Shown piece after piece: positions 34,797-44,219 of a stretch of 64,000 nt of DNA. The position numbers and the translations under genes were made by a program. The first letter of the stretch is position 1. Each line of letters begins with the position of its first letter. The stretch comes from Granulicella sp. L60 (GTDB taxonomy: Bacteria > Acidobacteriota > Terriglobia > Terriglobales > Acidobacteriaceae): positions 1-64,000 of the forward strand of contig NZ_LMUR01000022.1 of assembly GCF_009765825.1 (NCBI RefSeq), read 5' to 3'. The notes beneath the pieces were generated by a model. The model was not told the origin of the DNA. It ran no database searches and saw only the letters and a list, made by a program, of their open reading frames with translations.

Positions 34797-37280
34797 TCAC
34801 TGGCGCAGCTCAACCTCGGTCGCGCCCTGTCCCCCCTGATTCTGCGGCGGTTCGGTGACGGTCGTGACATGTGGATGGCTCCTCAGATACTCCCGCAGCG
34901 TGCGCCGAAGCACCCCCATCCCGGTGCCGTGCACAATCCGAATCCGAGGCAGCCCAGCCAGAAACGCTCGGTCCAAAAAGCGCTCCACCTCCGTCTGCGC
35001 CTCATCTGCCGTACGCCCGATCACGTTGATTTCAGAGGTCATATAGTCCGTATCGTCGTTCACCGTGGCCACCGTAACCCCGCCCCGCCGACGCGCAGCC
35101 TCAAGCGGCGTCACCACCTTCACCGACTCCACCTCTGCGATATCTTCAATGCCAGCCCGCATCTTCATCTGCCCCATCGAAACCTCGAACGTCTTCGCAT
35201 CGACAACGCGATCCACCCGCGCCTGACGTCCAAGCGACTTCAACTTCACCAGATCTCCTACCTTGATGCCCTTTGGAATGTGCGGCTTGGCGTTCGGATC
35301 GTTCTTGTCCGCACGCGAAGTATGCGCCACCACCGTAGAGTTGAACTGCTCCGAAAACTCCCTCCGCAGCGTAGCCATGCGCCGGTCCGAGTCGCGAGCG
35401 ATCTTCTGCGCCACAGCCTTATCGTCGATAGCCTTCACCGTCTCCCGCAGCTGATAAGCAAAGTCTTCGATGAGCGAATTGAGCTTCGCTTCAAGCTCCT
35501 TCGTCCGCGCCTTCTGTTCAACCCTTCCTTCCACCTCAACGCGAGCCTTCTCGCGAGACAGTTCGCGCTCGCGCTGCTGCATCACCTCGCGTTCCGCCTG
35601 AGCTGCGGAGAGTTGCTCATGCAGTTGATCGAGAAACGCCCCAATATCAGTAGTCTGCGTGGTCAACTGCGCCCGCGCCGCCGCGATAATCTCCGGCGAC
35701 ATACCCAGCCGAGCAGCGATATTGAGACCCGCAGAGACGCCGGGTACGCCGAGACGAAGCTCATATGTCGGCGTCAGCGTCTCCTGATCGAAGCCAACCG
35801 CAGCGTTGAGAACGCCCGCACGATTCGCGGCATAGACCTTCAGCGAAGTAAGGTGAGTGGTGATGCAGCACCACGAATCGAGCTTGAGAAAGTGTGTCGC
35901 GATAGCGACGGCAAGGGCTGCACCCTCTTCCGGATCGGTGGCAGATCCCAACTCATCCAGAAGCACCAAGGAATCAGCTGTAGCCTCACGCGAGATGCGA
36001 TCCAGATTGACGACGTGCGCGGAGAAACTCGAAAGATTACGTTCAATAGACTGCGCATCGCCGATATCGGCGTAGATGCTGGTGAAGATCGGTAGTTTCG
36101 CCTCTTCCGCTGGCACCGGAATACCTGACTGCGCCATCAGGGACAGCAATCCAAGTGTCTTGAGCGAGACGGTCTTGCCGCCCGTGTTTGGTCCGCTAAT
36201 GATGAGTTGCTTCGCGTCGACCGGAAGCGCAACGGTAAGTGGAACCGGCGTCGTGTACTCCTCATCTGCGGCCAGCGCTGCGGCACGCATACGAAGTTCG
36301 AGCAAGGGATGACGCGCCGCGATGAGCGACAACTCCTGTGTAAATATTGGTCGCACGCAGTTCAGCGTCTCTGCGAATCGCGCGCGGGCAGCATGGGACT
36401 CGACCTCCGCGAGAATACAGCACCCCAGATGAATAGCCACAGCCTGCTGACCCAGGGCATGGGTCATCGCGACGAGGATTCGATGAATTTCGGATTGCTC
36501 TTCATCGAGAAGCCGGACGAGCTCGTTGTTCTGTTCGATGGTCTCAAGAGGCTCAACGAAGACCGTCTGGCCGGACGAAGAAGACCCATGAATTACGCCT
36601 GGGACACGGCGTTTGAACTCGACCTTCACCGGAATAACGAAGCGATCGCCTCGAATGGTGATGAGATCTTCCTGCGTGCTGCCGCCTTCGCTGAGGCCGC
36701 GCAGCGATTTGCGCAAGCTCTCTTCGATGGCGCGATGCTGGCGTTCCATCGCTCGTCGGATGCGTCGTAGTTCGGGTGAAGCGTCATCGTTCAGGCTGCC
36801 GTCAGCCTCGATCTTGCCGCGCAGCAGACGAAGCAGAGGAGCCAGATCATAGTCCAGCAAGGGCGCGGAGAGTGCGGCGATACTGGGCCACTCATAGTGA
36901 GTGCCGTTGGGCGGTGGGTCGATCATGTTGCGCCACGCGGCGACGCGCTCTACAACAGTAAGCAGATCGCGAATCTCGGTGGACTCAAGTGCCGCGCCGT
37001 CGATACGAGCCTTGTCGAGGAGCACCGTCGGGTCGAACAAGCCGCGGAACTCGAAGCTGCCGCCGCGAAGTAGCATCGATCGGAGCTCAGCGGTGCGCTG
37101 CTGCTGTTGATCGATCCACACCAGGTCGGCACAGGGTTCGAGAGCGAGAATCCAAGCCCGCCCGAGAGGAGAGAAGGTGCGGTCGGCGATATAGTCGCGG
37201 AGGCGCATCCACTCCAGCGCCGTTGCGCTCGATTCGCGAAGCGGCGAGGGGATGATCGGCAAAAGTTCTAGAACATTCAC
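34797..37280 (-). CDS. mutS2: MutS2 family ATPase/endonuclease
   Basis: Protein of 827 aa, typical length. An N-terminal helical clamp region leads to the ATPase: Walker A GPNTGGKTVSLKTLG, Walker B LVLLDELGSATDPEEG and a signature region with SSFSAHVVNL. A long coiled coil (about residues 545-610) follows. A C-terminal Smr nuclease domain comes last (INVIGRTADEAQTEV, IRIVHGTGMGVLRRTL). The family suppresses recombination or rescues collided ribosomes. It is divergent from the zinc-ribbon membrane protein. Confidence 0.95.
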   Translation of the reverse strand: MNVLELLPIIPSPLRESSATALEWMRLRDYIADRTFSPLGRAWILALEPCADLVWIDQQQQRTAELRSMLLRGGSFEFRGLFDPTVLLDKARIDGAALESTEIRDLLTVVERVAAWRNMIDPPPNGTHYEWPSIAALSAPLLDYDLAPLLRLLRGKIEADGSLNDDASPELRRIRRAMERQHRAIEESLRKSLRGLSEGGSTQEDLITIRGDRFVIPVKVEFKRRVPGVIHGSSSSGQTVFVEPLETIEQNNELVRLLDEEQSEIHRILVAMTHALGQQAVAIHLGCCILAEVESHAARARFAETLNCVRPIFTQELSLIAARHPLLELRMRAAALAADEEYTTPVPLTVALPVDAKQLIISGPNTGGKTVSLKTLGLLSLMAQSGIPVPAEEAKLPIFTSIYADIGDAQSIERNLSSFSAHVVNLDRISREATADSLVLLDELGSATDPEEGAALAVAIATHFLKLDSWCCITTHLTSLKVYAANRAGVLNAAVGFDQETLTPTYELRLGVPGVSAGLNIAARLGMSPEIIAAARAQLTTQTTDIGAFLDQLHEQLSAAQAEREVMQQRERELSREKARVEVEGRVEQKARTKELEAKLNSLIEDFAYQLRETVKAIDDKAVAQKIARDSDRRMATLRREFSEQFNSTVVAHTSRADKNDPNAKPHIPKGIKVGDLVKLKSLGRQARVDRVVDAKTFEVSMGQMKMRAGIEDIAEVESVKVVTPLEAARRRGGVTVATVNDDTDYMTSEINVIGRTADEAQTEVERFLDRAFLAGLPRIRIVHGTGMGVLRRTLREYLRSHPHVTTVTEPPQNQGGQGATEVELRQ

Positions 37281-37372
37281 ATCTTTTATCGTAACCTCGC
37301 GTGGAACCGCCGATCATCTGCCTGCGTAGCAGAGAGAGCGCGGGCCAGCGCCATAGTGGTTGGAGGTGTGAG

Positions 37373-37909
37373 ATGGTCTGTCAGGGATGCGGAGCTCAAT
37401 TCGCGGACGACGTTCATTTTTGCTCTAGATGCGGGAACCCAGTTACTGCCGCGCAGCCGGCGTATAGGACGTATCCTCAACAACCTATGCCTGTGTTGAT
37501 ACCCCGCGTTCAGCAACATATCCAGGCGCTGGGCACTCTCTGGTGCCTCTTCGGGGCGTACCGAATCATCGGCGGACTCTTCGGAATGCTTGTACTTCGC
37601 GTAGTTACAATGCGCGGATTTGGCAGCGACTGGCCGTTCAATCACTATCATGGGCAGTTTGGGTCGCCGTGGCTGGCCTCTTTCCTTCCATTCATCGCTA
37701 TTTATACAGTGGTTATGGCTGGACTAGCTCTATTTGTCGGCTATAGCCTGCTCACGCGCAAACCCTGGGGCAGAACCACCGCAATCGTCGTTGGAGTTCT
37801 TGCATTGTTGAAGCCTCTCTTAGGCACTGCGCTGGGAATTTATACGCTGTGGGTTCTGGCTCCATCAGACTCTGCAGCGGAGTATGAGGCGATCGCAGAC
37901 CGCAGCTGA
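37373..37909 (+). CDS. Zinc-ribbon membrane protein, 178 aa
   Basis: The ATG at 37373 has GGAGGTG five bases upstream, so it is preferred to the open frame before it. The N-terminus is a four-cysteine ribbon (CQGCGAQFADDVHFCSRCGN). A proline-rich linker and about three to four membrane helices follow (LGTLWCLFGAYRIIGGLFGM, FIAIYTVVMAGLALFVGYS, TTAIVVGVLALLKPLLG). Many bacteria carry such ribbon-plus-membrane proteins of unknown function. It lies 21 bases ahead of hemB. Confidence 0.8.
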   Translation: MVCQGCGAQFADDVHFCSRCGNPVTAAQPAYRTYPQQPMPVLIPRVQQHIQALGTLWCLFGAYRIIGGLFGMLVLRVVTMRGFGSDWPFNHYHGQFGSPWLASFLPFIAIYTVVMAGLALFVGYSLLTRKPWGRTTAIVVGVLALLKPLLGTALGIYTLWVLAPSDSAAEYEAIADRS

Positions 37910-37930
37910 GGCTGGAAGTAAACTGACTGT

Positions 37931-38920
37931 ATGAACTTTCCTGCTACACGTCTTCGCCGTCTTCGTCGTACGGATGCGATGCGATCGCTCGTCCGCGAGA
38001 CCCATCTTCACGCCGGAGCACTGATCTATCCGCTCTTTATCTGTCCCGGCGAAGGGATTCGTCATGAGATCAGCTCGATGCCTGGTGTCTTCAACCTCTC
38101 GATTGACGAGGCTGTGAAGGAGGCGGAGATCTGTGCCTCGCTCGGACTGGGCGGGCTGCTTCTGTTTGGACTACCGGCAGAGAAGGACGAGCAGGGCACT
38201 GGAGCATGGATGGAAGACGGAATCGTGCAACAGGCTCTGAGAGCAATCAAGAAGAACCGCGCTCTCGATTCGCTGGTGACAATTGCCGATGTATGCCTCT
38301 GTGAATACACCTCGCACGGCCACTGCGGCGTCGTGGCGCGAGACGGTGAGCACTACGAGATCGATAATGACTCGAGTATCTCCCTCATCGCAAAGACGGC
38401 TGCCTCGCTGGCCAAAGCGGGCGCGGACATCGTGGCTCCTTCGGACATGATGGATGGTCGTGTCGAAGCCATTCGCGAAGCGCTTGATGCAAGCGGACAG
38501 GAACAGATTCCCGTGATGAGCTACGCGTCGAAGTTCGCTTCCGCGTTCTATGGTCCGTTTCGCGAAGCAGCGGACTCCGCACCGCAGTTCGGCGATCGCA
38601 GAAGCTACCAGATGGACGGCGCAAATATCCGCGAAGCTATGCGCGAGATCGACCAGGATATCGCGGAGGGTGCGGACATGCTCCTGATGAAGCCTGCGAT
38701 GCCTTATCTCGATGTGATTCGAGCTGCCCGCGAGCGCTACGATCTGCCGATGGGAGCGTATCAGGTGTCGGGCGAATACTCCATGCTGCACGCGGCGTTT
38801 CAGCGCGGATGGCTTGAGCCGGAGCGCGCCATGATGGAGTCCCTGCTATCGATCCGGCGTGCCGGCGCGGACTTTATCGTTACTTACTTTGCGAAGGATG
38901 CTGCGAGGGTACTCGCGTGA
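37931..38920 (+). CDS. hemB: Delta-aminolevulinic acid dehydratase (porphobilinogen synthase)
   Basis: Protein of 329 aa. It has the zinc-type active-site cysteines DVCLCEYTSHGHCG, a Schiff-base lysine region (SYASKFASAFYGPFREA) and the second lysine in DMLLMKPAMPYLD. It condenses two aminolevulinates to porphobilinogen for heme and corrin synthesis. There is no strong Shine-Dalgarno sequence before the ATG. It probably reads from the preceding zinc-ribbon gene or from a promoter inside it. It is convergent with a membrane protein. Confidence 0.97.
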   Translation: MNFPATRLRRLRRTDAMRSLVRETHLHAGALIYPLFICPGEGIRHEISSMPGVFNLSIDEAVKEAEICASLGLGGLLLFGLPAEKDEQGTGAWMEDGIVQQALRAIKKNRALDSLVTIADVCLCEYTSHGHCGVVARDGEHYEIDNDSSISLIAKTAASLAKAGADIVAPSDMMDGRVEAIREALDASGQEQIPVMSYASKFASAFYGPFREAADSAPQFGDRRSYQMDGANIREAMREIDQDIAEGADMLLMKPAMPYLDVIRAARERYDLPMGAYQVSGEYSMLHAAFQRGWLEPERAMMESLLSIRRAGADFIVTYFAKDAARVLA

Positions 38921-38927
38921 AGAGGAG

Positions 38928-39800
38928 TCATGATTGCTCCCCTTCGTCTGAGGTCTCCGATGGCAGCGGCGTAATCATCACGCCAGCGCCCAACTCCTGT
39001 TCGACGAAATCAATATCGCTCGGCTCGACATAGCGGACGTTGTAGCTCGTGAGACTGCTGGCGACCAGGTACAAATTCGAACCGGGAACTGCAGCCCAGT
39101 AGCCTTCGTTTGACTTGAAGATGCCAGCGGCGCGGTCGCGGGCGATCTGATCGCGGCGGAAACGCTGCGCATTGATGAGGAAGATGCCTTCGAGCTTTCC
39201 ATCCTGATCCGTGAACCAGTTCACGAGGCGACCGCGATAGAGAACGTTCAACGTAGAGAGTGCATCGATCTCGACCACTGTTCTGGGATCGTTGGAGTGC
39301 AGTGAGAGTGTAGTGAAGAGGACCTGCCACTCAGAGACGTTCTTCAGTAGAAACCGGTCGCAGAGCGTGCGAAGAAATGAGCCATCCGCATAGTCGCCGT
39401 AGCCTCGGACGACGCGCCCAATCTGCCAGCCTTCCACCGCGCAGAGCATCCAGAGCAGGCCGACGAAGCGAGCCTGTTCGGCTGCGGCTCGAAAGTAGGC
39501 TGAGAGCAGTGTGGGGGAGCCCCTGTTCGTGTCAGATACGAGCGAGGAGAGGATGGTGCGATAAGCCTCGCGCTTACCCATGGAGCCTTGAATCGTCGGA
39601 TGGCTACCGAGCGGGGTGTGCAGCAGCAGCCAAGCAAGCAGAAAGGGAATCACGGTAACCAGCACGGAGAAGACGATCTCTTCCGTACGTGTTCGTTGAA
39701 ACCGCTTGCTGGAGATATAGAAAGAGAAGGTAAGCCGGTAAATCGCACCAGGAGCAAGCAGATACGCTACCAGAAGGAATCCGGCAACGATCGCGATCAA
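38928..39800 (-). CDS. Hypothetical membrane protein, 290 aa
   Basis: TTG start overlapping the TGA of the upstream 68-aa gene (TTGA), so it is translationally coupled. Two N-terminal helices (IVAGFLLVAYLLAPGAIYRL and IVFSVLVTVIPFLLAWLLL) are followed by a third hydrophobic stretch at about residue 115 (FVGLLWMLCAVEGW). A C-terminal cytosolic domain of about 140 residues has strand-rich sequence (TVVEIDALSTLNVLYRGRLVNW). It is reminiscent of DUF6338-type proteins, but that is not certain. Function unknown. Confidence 0.72.
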   Translation of the reverse strand: MIAIVAGFLLVAYLLAPGAIYRLTFSFYISSKRFQRTRTEEIVFSVLVTVIPFLLAWLLLHTPLGSHPTIQGSMGKREAYRTILSSLVSDTNRGSPTLLSAYFRAAAEQARFVGLLWMLCAVEGWQIGRVVRGYGDYADGSFLRTLCDRFLLKNVSEWQVLFTTLSLHSNDPRTVVEIDALSTLNVLYRGRLVNWFTDQDGKLEGIFLINAQRFRRDQIARDRAAGIFKSNEGYWAAVPGSNLYLVASSLTSYNVRYVEPSDIDFVEQELGAGVMITPLPSETSDEGEQS

Positions 39801-40003
39801 CGCGCGCCTGGCTCACGTTGGATGAGGTAGCGATTGCCATGCCCATCGGTAAAGATCGACTGGCCGGTGCTGTTCAGATCGGCCCTGATCTGCTCGCTGA
39901 CCTCGCGGAGCCTGGAACGTAACTCTCCCCCGAAGCCGCTGCTGGAGCTGGCCGAGGTTGGCTTCCGAAGTGTCCGCGTGAGTTCTGCTACGTCGCTAAC
40001 CAT
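39797..40003 (-). CDS. Small hypothetical protein, 68 aa, coupled to membrane protein
   Basis: GGAG lies five bases before the ATG. The sequence has a serine/glycine-rich N-terminus, a charged helix (RSRLREVSEQIRADL) and then a beta-like STGQSIFTDGHGNRYLIQR. It overlaps the next gene by four bases. The tight coupling suggests that it works with, or regulates, the membrane protein. Confidence 0.65.
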   Translation of the reverse strand: MVSDVAELTRTLRKPTSASSSSGFGGELRSRLREVSEQIRADLNSTGQSIFTDGHGNRYLIQREPGAR

Positions 40004-40144
40004 TGATTCTCCACAACATTCCCACAGGTCTATTATGACGCAGATGTCAAGGCCAAATGCCAGATCCTGCGGCCAGGAATCTAAAAAGTAAGTGGAGAAT
40101 CGAATAAGATAGTGCGTGTTGGTTCACATACATGGAGTGTTCCC

Positions 40145-41563
40145 TTGGCAGATACGATCTTTGATGTAGTAGTACTTGGCGGCGGTCCGGCTGGATATAC
40201 CTGCGCGATCCGCGCCTCGCAATATGGCCTGAAGGCCGCCCTGATTGACGCGAACGACCGACTAGGCGGCACATGCCTGCTCTGGGGCTGCATTCCTACG
40301 AAGGCAATGCTGTTTTCGGCGGAGCTGTGGGACCATCTGAAGCACGCCGACCGCTATGGCATCGACGGCGTAACGCCCACGCTCAACTGGAAGGGTCTAC
40401 TGGCGCGCAAGGACGATGTCATCTCCCGTCATGTCAAGGGTCTGGACTTCCTGATGAAGAAGAACAAGATCAACGCCATCAAGGGCTACGGCCGCCTCAC
40501 CAGCCCGGCCAAGGATGGGGTCCACACCATCGAGGTCAAGCTCGCCGACGGCAAGACCGACACCATAAAGGCGAAGAAGGTAGTGCTCGCGACCGGCTCC
40601 GATGCTCGGATGCTGCCCGGCTACACGCCCGATGACACGATCCTGACCAACTACGAGATTCTCAAGATCGACCAGATGCCGAAATCGCTCGTCGTCGTCG
40701 GCTCCGGCGCAGTGGGCGTCGAGTTCGCCTCGATCTTCAAGAGTTTTGGTGCCGAAGTGACCATCCTCGAGGCTCTGCCGCGCATGGTCAACGCCGAAGA
40801 CGAAGACATCAGCAAGGAACTGGCGCGGCTCTTCAAGAAGCGCGGCATCGATGTGCATGTCTCGGCTAAGGTCGACAAGCTCGAGAAGAATAAGGACGGC
40901 GTGCTCGTTCACTTTACGAAGTCGGATGGCAAGGGCGACACCAAACAGGCGGAGAAGGTTCTGGTTGCAGTCGGACGTTCGCCGCGCACCTCAGACATCG
41001 GCCTCGACAAGACAAAGATCACACCCGATCGCGGCTTCATCGTCACCAACGAGTGGATGGAGACGACCGAGCCCGGTGTCTACGCGATCGGCGATATCGT
41101 CGCCGGCCTGCCGCAACTCGCTCATGTCGGCAGCATGGCTGGCCTGGTGGTAGCGGCGCGTATTGCAGGGAAGTATGCGAGACCTGTAAACCGCACCCGC
41201 ATCCCCGGCTGCACCTACACCGATCCCCAGATCGCCAGCGTCGGCCTTACTGAGGCCCAGGCCAAAGAGAAGGGCTTCCAGGTAAAGACCGGCAAGTTCC
41301 CATTCGTCGGCAACTCCAAGGCGACCATCCTCGACGCGCACGATGGCTTCGTCAAGGTCGTTGCGGATGCGAAGCACGGCGAGATCCTGGGCGTCCACAT
41401 CATCGGGCCTTATGCCACGGAGATCATCGCCGAATGCGTCACCGCCATCGAACTGGAGGCGACCATCGAAGAGATGATGTTCACCATCCACGCGCACCCA
41501 ACCGTCGCCGAGGCCCTGCTGGACGGCTTCTCAAGCGTCGAGGGCATGGCAGTCAACGTCTAG
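40145..41563 (+). CDS. lpdA: Dihydrolipoyl dehydrogenase (E3)
   Basis: Protein of 472 aa. I choose the TTG at 40145, which has GGAG seven bases upstream, over the GTG at 40112. The FAD motif is DVVVLGGGPAGYTCAIRAS. The redox disulfide CLLWGC is unusual, since the family normally has CLNVGC. An NAD-binding GSGAVGVEFASIF, a second FAD site (YAIGDIVAG) and the His-Glu pair near the C-terminus (HAHPTVAEALLDG) follow. It reoxidises dihydrolipoamide on 2-oxoacid dehydrogenases. It leads a lipoate-related group with lipB and an E2. Confidence 0.94.
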   Translation: MADTIFDVVVLGGGPAGYTCAIRASQYGLKAALIDANDRLGGTCLLWGCIPTKAMLFSAELWDHLKHADRYGIDGVTPTLNWKGLLARKDDVISRHVKGLDFLMKKNKINAIKGYGRLTSPAKDGVHTIEVKLADGKTDTIKAKKVVLATGSDARMLPGYTPDDTILTNYEILKIDQMPKSLVVVGSGAVGVEFASIFKSFGAEVTILEALPRMVNAEDEDISKELARLFKKRGIDVHVSAKVDKLEKNKDGVLVHFTKSDGKGDTKQAEKVLVAVGRSPRTSDIGLDKTKITPDRGFIVTNEWMETTEPGVYAIGDIVAGLPQLAHVGSMAGLVVAARIAGKYARPVNRTRIPGCTYTDPQIASVGLTEAQAKEKGFQVKTGKFPFVGNSKATILDAHDGFVKVVADAKHGEILGVHIIGPYATEIIAECVTAIELEATIEEMMFTIHAHPTVAEALLDGFSSVEGMAVNV

Positions 41564-41635
41564 CGCTAATCCATCGAAGATGCAGCCCGCTCCCAGTTCG
41601 GCTGCATCTTCTAGCCCTTATCACCAACAACGCTT

Positions 41636-42361
41636 GTGCACATCAACCTTCTCCATCTCGGTCGAATCTCTTATGCGGAGGGACTGGCGATCCAGCAGCA
41701 GGTCATCGCTGCGCGCAAGCAGGGTCTGATTGAAGACACCCTCCTCTTGCTCGAACATCCGCCTGTCCTCACGCTTGGCCGAAATGCGCATCGCTCAAAC
41801 ATTCTGGCCAGCGACGAGTTACTCACCCATCGCGGCGTCGAGCTGCACGAGGTCAACCGTGGTGGCGACGTCACCTATCACGGCCCAGGCCAGCTCGTCG
41901 GCTACCCGATCATCGACCTACGCGGCAACCTCCCAGGCAAAAAAGGTCCCCACCTCGGTCCCGTAGACTACGTCCGCTTGCTCGAAGAGGCACTTATCCG
42001 CACCTGCGGCGACTTCGGCGTCATGACCCAACGAATATGCAAGCTGACCGGCGTCTGGACCATCGCCGGAGGCAGCATTCGCGAAAAAAAGATCGCCGCC
42101 ATCGGCGTTCACGTCTCGCAAGGCATCACCTCCCATGGGTTCGCGCTCAATGTCACCACCGACCTCCGCGACTTCGACTGGATCGTCCCCTGCGGCATCA
42201 CCGACCGCCAGGTCACCAGCCTCGAGTTCGAAGCCGACTCCGATCGCCAACCCACCATGGAGACCGCGCTTAACGCAACGGCCCGCAACTTCGGCCGCGT
42301 CTTCGAACGCCAGATGCTCTGGTGCAACTCAATAGAGGAGATTCTTGCCCAACCTGCCTGA
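41636..42361 (+). CDS. lipB: Octanoyl-[acyl-carrier-protein]:protein octanoyltransferase
   Basis: Protein of 241 aa, GTG start. The family signature is RGGDVTYHGPGQLVGYP. The catalytic lysine is in KIAAIGVHVSQGITSHGFALN and the acyl-thioester cysteine in IVPCGITDRQVTSLE. It transfers octanoate from ACP to lipoyl domains, feeding LipA. It lies between lpdA and the E2 gene, whose two lipoyl domains are obvious targets. lipA is not in the window. Confidence 0.96.
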   Translation: MHINLLHLGRISYAEGLAIQQQVIAARKQGLIEDTLLLLEHPPVLTLGRNAHRSNILASDELLTHRGVELHEVNRGGDVTYHGPGQLVGYPIIDLRGNLPGKKGPHLGPVDYVRLLEEALIRTCGDFGVMTQRICKLTGVWTIAGGSIREKKIAAIGVHVSQGITSHGFALNVTTDLRDFDWIVPCGITDRQVTSLEFEADSDRQPTMETALNATARNFGRVFERQMLWCNSIEEILAQPA

Positions 42362-42411
42362 CCGGATTGTTCGCTTACCGCACGGGCCGGCCAGCAATCG
42401 CGCGACCGCCG

Positions 42412-42417
42412 TATAAT
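42412..42417 (+). promoter_or_regulatory. Putative -10 box upstream of E2
   Basis: TATAAT lies in the 143-base gap between lipB and E2, about 90 bases ahead of the E2 start. No convincing -35 is at the right spacing. This is suggestive only, but it implies that E2 can be transcribed on its own. Confidence 0.35.
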
Positions 42418-42504
42418 CCCATACGTATCGGCTCCACTGCGCGCCTGCTTGGTTTGCGCTGAAATTTAGCCGTCGCACCTGGTTTTGAGGGAGAAGAAAA
42501 GTTC

Positions 42505-44133
42505 ATGCCGACCGACGTAGTCATGCCCCAGATGGGCGAATCCATCACCGAAGGCACCATCACCAAGTGGCTCAAAAAGCCCGGCGACACCGTCCAGCGC
42601 GACGAGCCCCTCTTCGAAATCTCCACCGATAAAGTCGACGCCGAAATCCCCTCACCTTCCGCCGGCACTCTGAAAGAGATCAAGATCGCCGAAGGCACCA
42701 CCGTCCAGATCAACACCGTCGTCTGCACCATCGAGGAGTCAGCCTCCACATCGGCCCCCTCCGCCTCATCCGCAAAGGCCGAAACAGCCGCCACTCCCGC
42801 CGCAGACAGCGCTACTCCTGCTGCCGCCGAAACTCCCGCAGCCGCTCAGGGCAATACCCCCACTCCAGGCGGTCCTGGCACCGAGGTCCTGATGCCCCAG
42901 ATGGGCGAGTCCATCACCGAGGGCACCATCACCAAGTGGCTGAAAAAGATCGGCGACACCGTCCAGCGCGACGAGCCCATCTTCGAAATCTCCACGGACA
43001 AAGTCGACGCCGAGATTCCCTCGCCGGTCGCTGGCATCCTCTCCGAGATTAAAGTCCCCGAGGGATCGACCGTCCAGATCAACACCGTCGTCGCCGTCAT
43101 TGGCGGTGGCGCCGGCAAGTCATCTGCAGCCGCTCCCTCCGCACCCGCAGCCGCAGCACAAGCCGCTCCTGCTCCTGCTTCCTCCGCCACGGTCTCCGCA
43201 TCGGAAGGTGAACGCGTTCGGTCCTCGCCGTTGGTCCGCAAGATCGCGAAAGACAACAACGTCAACCTTGCGCAGGTCCCAGGAACCGGAGCCTCTGGCC
43301 GCATCACCAAGACGGACATCCTCGGCCACCTCGAGCAGGGCCCGAAGCCGGTAGCAGCCGCTCCTGCTGCACCCGCATCCTCTGCTCCAGCGCCCGCCGC
43401 AGCCAAGCCTGCAGCACCTCAGCCGCAGCCCGGCGAACTCGTCCCCATGTCCAAGATGCGCTCCATCATCGCCCAACGCATGGTCGAGTCCAAGCGCACC
43501 AGCCCGCACGTCCACACCGTCTTCAAGGTGGACATGACCCGCATCGTCAAGCTCCGCGAGAAAGAGAAGACCAAGTACGAGCAGCGCAACGGCGTCAAGC
43601 TGACCTACATGCCCTTCATCACACGCGCCGCTATCCACGCGCTCCGCAAGCATCCTGTCGTCAACGGATCGATCGAAGGCGAGGCCATCCGCTACAACAA
43701 GAACATCAACATCGGTATCGCCGTCGCGCTCGACTGGGGACTCATCGTCCCCGTCATCAAGCAGACCGAAGAGAAGAACTTCCTCGGCATCGCCCGCGCC
43801 ATCGTTGATGTAGCTGACCGTGCCCGCGGCAAAAAGCTCGCACCCGACGAGATCTCCGGCGGCACCTTTACCCTCACCAACTCCGGCATCTTCGGCGAGC
43901 AGTTCGGCACTCCCATCATCAACCAGCCGCAGAGCGCGATCCTTGGCATCGGCGGTCTGAACAAGGAAGCCGAAGTCCTCACCGACAAGGACGGCAACGA
44001 CTCCATCGCCATCCGCTCCATCCAACGCTTCACCCTCGGCTTCGATCACCGCATCGTAGACGGAGCCGACGCTGGCAAGTTCATGTCCGACTTCAAAGCC
44101 TATCTCGAGAACTGGGCCGAAGACATCGGCTAA
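42505..44133 (+). CDS. 2-oxoacid dehydrogenase E2 with two lipoyl domains
   Basis: Protein of 542 aa. Two nearly identical lipoyl domains occupy about residues 1-78 and 128-205, each with the lipoylation site EISTDKVDAEIPSP. They are separated by Ala/Pro/Thr-rich linkers. A peripheral-subunit-binding domain (SSPLVRKIAKDNNVNLAQVP) and the acyltransferase core follow, with the active-site motif DHRIVDGADAGKF. It is probably the E2 of a 2-oxoglutarate or branched-chain complex; the E1 is not here. GAGGGAGAAG lies upstream. A terminator follows 19 bases after the stop. Confidence 0.93.
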   Translation: MPTDVVMPQMGESITEGTITKWLKKPGDTVQRDEPLFEISTDKVDAEIPSPSAGTLKEIKIAEGTTVQINTVVCTIEESASTSAPSASSAKAETAATPAADSATPAAAETPAAAQGNTPTPGGPGTEVLMPQMGESITEGTITKWLKKIGDTVQRDEPIFEISTDKVDAEIPSPVAGILSEIKVPEGSTVQINTVVAVIGGGAGKSSAAAPSAPAAAAQAAPAPASSATVSASEGERVRSSPLVRKIAKDNNVNLAQVPGTGASGRITKTDILGHLEQGPKPVAAAPAAPASSAPAPAAAKPAAPQPQPGELVPMSKMRSIIAQRMVESKRTSPHVHTVFKVDMTRIVKLREKEKTKYEQRNGVKLTYMPFITRAAIHALRKHPVVNGSIEGEAIRYNKNINIGIAVALDWGLIVPVIKQTEEKNFLGIARAIVDVADRARGKKLAPDEISGGTFTLTNSGIFGEQFGTPIINQPQSAILGIGGLNKEAEVLTDKDGNDSIAIRSIQRFTLGFDHRIVDGADAGKFMSDFKAYLENWAEDIG

Positions 44134-44152
44134 CGCAGCCTCTAACTAAAAT

Positions 44153-44188
44153 AAAAGAGCGGCAGACCTATAAGTCTGCCGCTCTTTT
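44153..44188 (+). terminator. Bidirectional intrinsic terminator between E2 and the purEK operon
   Basis: A 15-bp perfect stem (44153-44167 with 44174-44188: AAAAGAGCGGCAGAC and its complement) has a six-base loop. It ends in T on the plus side and A on the other, so it can stop both convergent units. Confidence 0.93.
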
Positions 44189-44219
44189 ATGCGCTTCAGT
44201 CCGATACTTTGAAGTGCCG

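Noticed and set aside
43120..44049. A 309-codon minus-strand frame opposite the E2 gene
   Set aside because: Shadow of the E2 coding sequence; acidic low-complexity translation and no start signal.
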